NCBI GenBank assembly: GCA_051881815.1
Contig: JBJEQP010000075.1
Coordinates: 1-64,000, forward strand
Origin: UMGS363 sp051881815
GTDB lineage: Bacteria > Bacillota > Clostridia > Oscillospirales > Ruminococcaceae
Length of the DNA stretch: 64,000 nucleotides
Direction: 5' to 3'
A program made the translations under genes and the position numbers. The notes beneath the pieces were generated by a model. That model worked only from the letters and a program-made list of their open reading frames with translations. It made no database searches and had not been told where the DNA came from. The first letter of the stretch is position 1. Each line of letters opens with the position of its first letter. This document shows positions 59,900 through 64,000 of the stretch, in pieces.

Positions 59900-60806
59900 A
59901 GGTATTATTTGAAAGTCCGAAGCTTCTTATCATAGCCTCACTGTTGCGCCAATCCTCTTTGACCTTGACCCAGCACTGAAGATTAACCTTTATCTCAAAG
60001 AATTTTTCAAGATCCTCACGGGCATACTGTCCGATCTTTTTGAGCATTGCGCCTCTTTTGCCGATTATCATTCCCTTGTGCGAATCTCTCTCGCAAAAGA
60101 TAACAGCAGAAATGTCAAGTATATCATCGCCCGACATATCTGTTCGTTCGCTCATCTGTTCAACTGTTACAGCTATTCCGTGCGGAACTTCATCATGCAT
60201 AAGACGAAGTATCTTTTCACGCACAATCTCCGCCGCAAGTACTCGTTCGGGCTGATCCGTAAACGAATCATCAGGAAAATAGTGGGGTCCTTCTACTGCG
60301 TATTTCTTCGTTTCTTCCCATACAATATCAATACCGTCATTTCGTATGACACTAATCGGAATAACGCTTTTAAAATCATACAGCGCAGAAAATTCAGCTA
60401 TCTTTAAAGCGACCTTCTCCTTGTCGGGAAGAAGATCTATCTTATTCAAAATAAGGATAACGTTATCTTTCTTGTGAAAGCTGCCGATTATTTTCTTATC
60501 AATATCGTTTATGTTTTTGGATGCGTCTGCAACCATAAGGATAAGATCGACATCTGTAACAGAATCCTTTACAGCCTTGTTCATGCTCTCTCCGAGCTTG
60601 TTTTTTGCTTTCTGCACACCGGGCGTATCCATAAAAACATACTGTGCTTCATTCTCTGTAACAATACCTGTGATCCTTGTTCGTGTAGTCTGCGGTTTGG
60701 AGCTTATAGCAGCGATCTTCTCACCTACAAGTGCATTAAGGAGCGAAGATTTGCCTGCATTTGCACGGCCTACGATCGTAATAAACTCAATTTTTGTATT
60801 CATCAT
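59889..60806 (-). CDS. era: GTPase Era
   Basis: Ribosome-assembly GTPase binding the 3' end of 16S rRNA. The 305 residues have ITIVGRANAGKSSLLNALVGEKIAAIS (G1, with GRANAGKS), DTPGVQKAKNKLG, NKIDLL, and a KH domain ending HKGMIIGKRGAMLKKIGQYAREDLEKFF. Normal length. AAAGGA 5-6 bases before the ATG at 60806. Confidence 0.96.
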   Translation of the reverse strand: MMNTKIEFITIVGRANAGKSSLLNALVGEKIAAISSKPQTTRTRITGIVTENEAQYVFMDTPGVQKAKNKLGESMNKAVKDSVTDVDLILMVADASKNINDIDKKIIGSFHKKDNVILILNKIDLLPDKEKVALKIAEFSALYDFKSVIPISVIRNDGIDIVWEETKKYAVEGPHYFPDDSFTDQPERVLAAEIVREKILRLMHDEVPHGIAVTVEQMSERTDMSGDDILDISAVIFCERDSHKGMIIGKRGAMLKKIGQYAREDLEKFFEIKVNLQCWVKVKEDWRNSEAMIRSFGLSNNTSDK

Positions 60807-60819
60807 TTTATTCCTTTTA

Positions 60820-61323
60820 TCATTCAGCGTCATTTACAAATGTTGCATCTCTGGAAATACCGAGGGAATCAAGTATGATCTCTTCCTTCTCATGCATCTT
60901 TGCAGCATCGAGCGGTGAGGTTTCGTGATCATATCCCAGAAGGTGGAGCATGGAATGTACAGTAAGAAAACCGACTTCTCTTTCAAGAGAATGTCCGTAA
61001 ATATGTGCCTGCTTTACAGCAGTTTCCATAGAAATGACAACATCTCCGAGCAGATATGCTCCCGTTTCGTTATTCAGATCGTAAACTCCGTTTTCTCCCA
61101 AAGGGAACGAAAGTACATCGGTAGATTTATCCTTATCTCTGTAAACACGGTTAAGCTTACGGATCTCTGCATTGTTCACAAAGGAAACGCTCACTTCGGC
61201 AGCACCGGGGAATTCTTCCGTTGTAAGAACAGCCTGGCAGCATTTTCTTACAAGCAGTCTTAATCCTACAGGGATCTTTACCTCACGCTGATTATTTCTT
61301 ATCATTACTTTAACTTTTGCCAT
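60820..61323 (-). CDS. ybeY: Endoribonuclease YbeY
   Basis: Metal-dependent RNase for 16S rRNA 3' maturation. The 167 residues contain LNRVYRDKDKSTDVLSFP, LLGDVVISMETAVKQA and the zinc motif HSMLHLLGYDHETSPLDAAKMHEKEE. It ends 14 bases before era; YbeY-Era-PhoH order is the usual one. ATG at 61323 is preferred over 61332. Confidence 0.95.
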   Translation of the reverse strand: MAKVKVMIRNNQREVKIPVGLRLLVRKCCQAVLTTEEFPGAAEVSVSFVNNAEIRKLNRVYRDKDKSTDVLSFPLGENGVYDLNNETGAYLLGDVVISMETAVKQAHIYGHSLEREVGFLTVHSMLHLLGYDHETSPLDAAKMHEKEEIILDSLGISRDATFVNDAE

Positions 61324-61328
61324 TATAA

Positions 61329-62309
61329 TCATTTCCTTTCTGAATTTCTTTCCCTTTTCTGTTCGTTAGCCCTCTCATAAGCTCTTATGATATCCTGGAC
61401 AAGCTTGTGACGCACAACATCTTTCTCTGTAAAATGCATCACTGCAATATCATCAACATTTTTAAGTATCCGCATTGCATCAATAAGTCCCGATTTATTG
61501 CTGTCAGGAAGATCTATCTGTGTTATATCGCCTGTAATTACCATTTTACTGTTGAAGCCAAGTCTTGTAAGGAACATTTTAATCTGTTCGCGAGTGGTGT
61601 TCTGCGCTTCATCAAGGATTATGAACGAATCATCGAGCGTCCTTCCTCTCATGTATGCAAGCGGTGCGACCTCGATAGTTCCTTTCTCCATGTGCTTTGC
61701 AAAAGAATCCGCACCGAACATATCAAATAAAGCATCATACAGCGGTCTTAAATACGGATCGACCTTATTCTGAAGATCACCCGGAAGGAATCCAAGCTTC
61801 TCGCCTGCTTCAACGGCTGGTCTTGTAAGGATTATCTTGTTTACCTCATGAGCCTTGAAAGCTTTGACCGCCATCGCGACGGCAAGATATGTCTTGCCCG
61901 TTCCTGCAGGACCTACACCCATTACAATAGTGTTTTTTTCGATCGCTTTAACATAATTCTTCTGACCGAGCGTTTTAGCCTTAACTACCTTTCCGCCAGA
62001 CGTAACGCAAATACCTCCGTCCGCAAGCTTCAAAGCCTGTTCAGACTCCCCCTCATCAACAAGTGAGCTTACATATCTTATGCTCTGCTCATTGATCGTT
62101 TCTCCCCTCTTTATAAGCTCAAGCAAAGCCTTTACAGCAGCTTCCGCACGGCGAACGCCGTCTTCTTCGCCGCTGATTCGAATATCATTGCCTCTGCTTA
62201 ATAATGCAACTCCATACTGTCTTTGTATATAATTTATATTTTCATCAAAGGATCCAAAGATCGCACTTATATCCTCAACATCATCAACCTGAACGATACG
62301 TTCTGCCAT
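61329..62309 (-). CDS. PhoH-family ATPase (PhoL)
   Basis: 326-residue RNA-linked ATPase; KH-like N-terminus, Walker A VGPAGTGKTYLAVAMAV near 140, ILTRPAVEAGEKLGFLPGDL, and Walker B FIILDEAQNTTREQIKMFLTRLG with ITGDITQIDLP. The genomic link with ybeY and era suggests a role in rRNA quality control. GAGGTGACTGT precedes the ATG. Confidence 0.94.
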   Translation of the reverse strand: MAERIVQVDDVEDISAIFGSFDENINYIQRQYGVALLSRGNDIRISGEEDGVRRAEAAVKALLELIKRGETINEQSIRYVSSLVDEGESEQALKLADGGICVTSGGKVVKAKTLGQKNYVKAIEKNTIVMGVGPAGTGKTYLAVAMAVKAFKAHEVNKIILTRPAVEAGEKLGFLPGDLQNKVDPYLRPLYDALFDMFGADSFAKHMEKGTIEVAPLAYMRGRTLDDSFIILDEAQNTTREQIKMFLTRLGFNSKMVITGDITQIDLPDSNKSGLIDAMRILKNVDDIAVMHFTEKDVVRHKLVQDIIRAYERANEQKRERNSERK

Positions 62310-62414
62310 ACAGTCACCTCAAACTAAAAAATTCCGCTTATTTTATTTTAACACAAAAAATAATATAATAAAAGTATGAAAAATTAATATTTTACATTCC
62401 GGTTATATTTTTTA

Positions 62415-63068
62415 TCAAATGGAAATTACTTCAGCAAGCTCGCTGACATTTTGGGCGATATAATCCGCACCTGCATCAAGCAGTTCGGGATATGACCCGT
62501 AGCCGTAAAGAACGCCTGCCGTTTTTATGCCGTTCGCCCTTGCTCCGATAACATCATACTTCCTGTCACCGACCATAAGGATCCTTGACGGGTCATCTGC
62601 ACCTATCTCTTTCATCGCATAAGCGATCACATCGGACTTTTTTACGATCTTGCCATCCATTGACGCACCTGCTATATATTCAAACATCTCCGACATATGA
62701 AGATGCTGAACTATCCTTCTCGCAAAAAGCTCGGGTTTTGATGTTGCAATAACAGCTTTTCGCCCCGTGTTTTCAATAAAAGAAAGAAGCTTCTCTACTC
62801 TCTTGTAAGGCCAGCAGCGAAGGATACCTCTGCTCTCATAGTAAATCCTGTAATATGAGATCGCTTTTTCAGCTTCTTCATCAGAAAAGCCGTAATAATA
62901 CATAAAAGAATCCTTTAACGGAGGACCCACAAATACCTTCAGCGCACTCAATTCCTTTTCTATTATCCCCATTTTTTTCAAAGCATACTGAACGGAGAGC
63001 GTTATCCCATCTCCTGAATCGATCATCGTCCCGTCAAGATCAAAGAATATATAATCAAACTGTCCCAT
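62415..63068 (-). CDS. HAD-superfamily phosphatase (phosphoglycolate phosphatase-like)
   Basis: Cytosolic phosphatase of subgroup I. The 217 residues have IFFDLDGTMIDSGDGI (motif I), ATSKPELFARRIVQHL, and ILMVGDRKYDVIGARANGIKTAGVLYGYGS (motif IV, Asp pair). The cap domain of about 80 residues fits the PGP/Gph type; the true substrate is not known. GGGAGA is close to the ATG, and a promoter is at 63114-63142. Confidence 0.88.
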   Translation of the reverse strand: MGQFDYIFFDLDGTMIDSGDGITLSVQYALKKMGIIEKELSALKVFVGPPLKDSFMYYYGFSDEEAEKAISYYRIYYESRGILRCWPYKRVEKLLSFIENTGRKAVIATSKPELFARRIVQHLHMSEMFEYIAGASMDGKIVKKSDVIAYAMKEIGADDPSRILMVGDRKYDVIGARANGIKTAGVLYGYGSYPELLDAGADYIAQNVSELAEVISI

Positions 63069-63113
63069 AAGCTATCTCCCGAAGAAAGAGCATTTTCAAA
63101 TTTTTCTAAAAGG

Positions 63114-63142
63114 ATTATACCACAACAATACATTTTTTTCAA
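63114..63142 (-). promoter_or_regulatory. Promoter of the HAD phosphatase gene
   Basis: Minus strand: -35 TTGAAA (63137-63142), 17-base spacer, -10 TATAAT (63114-63119) with TGTGG before it (extended -10). Confidence 0.7.
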
Positions 63143-63210
63143 GAAAAACTAAGGTAAAACCGTATAATGCCGGAAATATTTTCATTTTTAAGCAAAATCC
63201 GCATTATTTC

Positions 63211-63239
63211 TTGCAATTCTTTATGTAAAATGGTATAAT
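63211..63239 (+). promoter_or_regulatory. Promoter of the WYL regulator gene
   Basis: -35 TTGCAA (63211-63216), 17-base spacer, -10 TATAAT (63234-63239) with TGG before it. Confidence 0.6.
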
Positions 63240-63290
63240 TAATGTGTTATTGAATCGCCCGATATAATCTATTGAAACGGAAGTGATATC

Positions 63291-64000
63291 TTGGTACAAT
63301 CAAAACAACACTTAAAGCTTTTGTATGTTGCTAAAATACTGTTTGAAAAAACAGACGAAGAACACCCTATCTCGATTGCCGAAATAATACAGGAGCTTGC
63401 TAAAGCAGACATAAGCGCAGAACGAAAATCTATTTACAGTGACATAAGCTATCTTGAGGAGTTCGGACTTGATATTGTAACCATAAAAGACAAATGCAAT
63501 CGCTACTATATTGCAAGCAGGCAGTTTGAGCTTCCCGAATTGAAGCTTCTTGCCGATGCAGTATGCTCTGCAAAATTCCTTACCGAAAAGAAATCTGAAC
63601 AGCTTCTGCATAAGATAGAAGCCCTTGCAGGCGTTCATGAAGGTATGCTTATCGAACGCCAGGTAATGGTAGTTGACCGCGTTAAATCAATGAATGAACA
63701 GATCTACATTAACGTTGACACGATACATAAAGCAATAAATGAGGGAAAACAGATCTCATTCCGCTATTTTGATTACAGCACAAATAAGAAAAAGGTTTAT
63801 CGTGAAGGTGAAAGGGTCTGCTCGCCCTGTGCATTGACATGGAATGACGAAAAATATTATCTTGTTTCGTATTATCTGAAATATCCCGATAATTTCACCA
63901 ATTTCCGAGTTGACAGAATGTCACATATACGCATACTTGATGAACCTGTGCTGGTATCTCCGCAGGAACTTAACATCTCCGAATACCTTAACTCAACATT
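63291..64000 (+). CDS. WYL-domain transcriptional regulator (3' end beyond window)
   Basis: Helix-turn-helix plus WYL-domain regulator, cut by the right edge after 236 codons. Residues 1-75 form a winged-helix-like DNA-binding part (HLKLLYVAKILFEKTDEEHP, ISIAEIIQEL, RKSIYSDISYLEEFG). From about 145 on, the WYL-type region shows KQISFRYFDYST and GERVCSPCALTWNDEKYYLVSYYL, ending here in LNISEYLNS. The TTG start at 63291 has GGAAGTGA 5 bases before. Ligand and target are unknown; divergent from the HAD gene. Confidence 0.85.
   Translation, partial: MVQSKQHLKLLYVAKILFEKTDEEHPISIAEIIQELAKADISAERKSIYSDISYLEEFGLDIVTIKDKCNRYYIASRQFELPELKLLADAVCSAKFLTEKKSEQLLHKIEALAGVHEGMLIERQVMVVDRVKSMNEQIYINVDTIHKAINEGKQISFRYFDYSTNKKKVYREGERVCSPCALTWNDEKYYLVSYYLKYPDNFTNFRVDRMSHIRILDEPVLVSPQELNISEYLNST

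Overview
The window is chromosomal core-genome DNA from a low-to-moderate GC, endospore-lineage member of the Clostridia. The gene set and styles (complete spoIIIAA-AH operon, YlmC/YmxH, Asp23-nusB-xseA-xseB-ispA-dxs-tlyA-argR-recN synteny, single-chain PurL, MutS2, RNase M5, Mini-III) fit Oscillospirales/Ruminococcus-type bacteria; I cannot name the species from sequence alone. No rRNA, tRNA, CRISPR array, phage or transposase gene was seen. Most genes lie on the minus strand; only PBP1A, the THUMP methyltransferase, a lysine-rich hypothetical, mtaB, purL and a WYL regulator (cut by the right edge) are on the plus strand.

Layout: 0-3.7 kb, class A penicillin-binding protein and an RNA methyltransferase. 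3.7-7.9 kb (minus), rpe followed by a compact Rnf-like trio in the order D-E-A and a membrane-anchored glycosidase-like protein. 8-21.3 kb (minus), a long operon that appears to start at a strong promoter before obgE and run obgE-nudix-mrnC-MBL-yebC-alaS-hit-comEC-holA-rnmV-MBOAT-DHHW to a strong terminator at 7946-7992. 21.4-22.2 kb, rplU-rpmA behind an L21-leader-like structure. 22.3-23.1 kb, a lysine-rich orphan. 23.1-33.6 kb (minus), the asp23-to-recN operon (transcription/DNA repair/isoprenoid/NAD/arginine genes). 33.5-38.3 kb, the eight-gene spoIIIA operon. 38.4-43.4 kb, gpsA, a damaged plsY, der, a radical-SAM/PDZ protein, rpmF and yceD. 43.4-47 kb, a P-loop protein, pgi, a degenerate DacF-like protein and an HPr-like protein. 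47-52.4 kb (plus), mtaB, a MITE-like palindrome and purL. 52.4-63.1 kb (minus), an orphan oligopeptide-binding lipoprotein, tsf/rpsB, ymxH-mutS2-recO-yqzL, era-ybeY-phoH and a HAD phosphatase. 63.2 kb to the end, the WYL regulator.

The most unusual content is (i) the RnfD/E/A-like trio in which the cofactor-carrying subunits B, C and G are absent from the locus and, by my hand alignment, three of the four Fe-S cysteines of the A/E pair and the flavin-accepting threonine of D are replaced; (ii) a plsY whose reading frame is broken by an apparent internal deletion; (iii) pseudo-enzyme versions of familiar proteins (DacF without SxxK/SxN/KTG, HPr without His-15, ComEC without a nuclease metal site); (iv) a Mini-III gene that can only include its catalytic motif if translation starts at a non-canonical AUA/AUC codon; and (v) a 161-bp MITE-like palindrome upstream of purL that seems to have split an older hairpin. 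Many genes use TTG or GTG starts, chosen here from Shine-Dalgarno placement. All family assignments are from reading the translated sequence; no database search was run.
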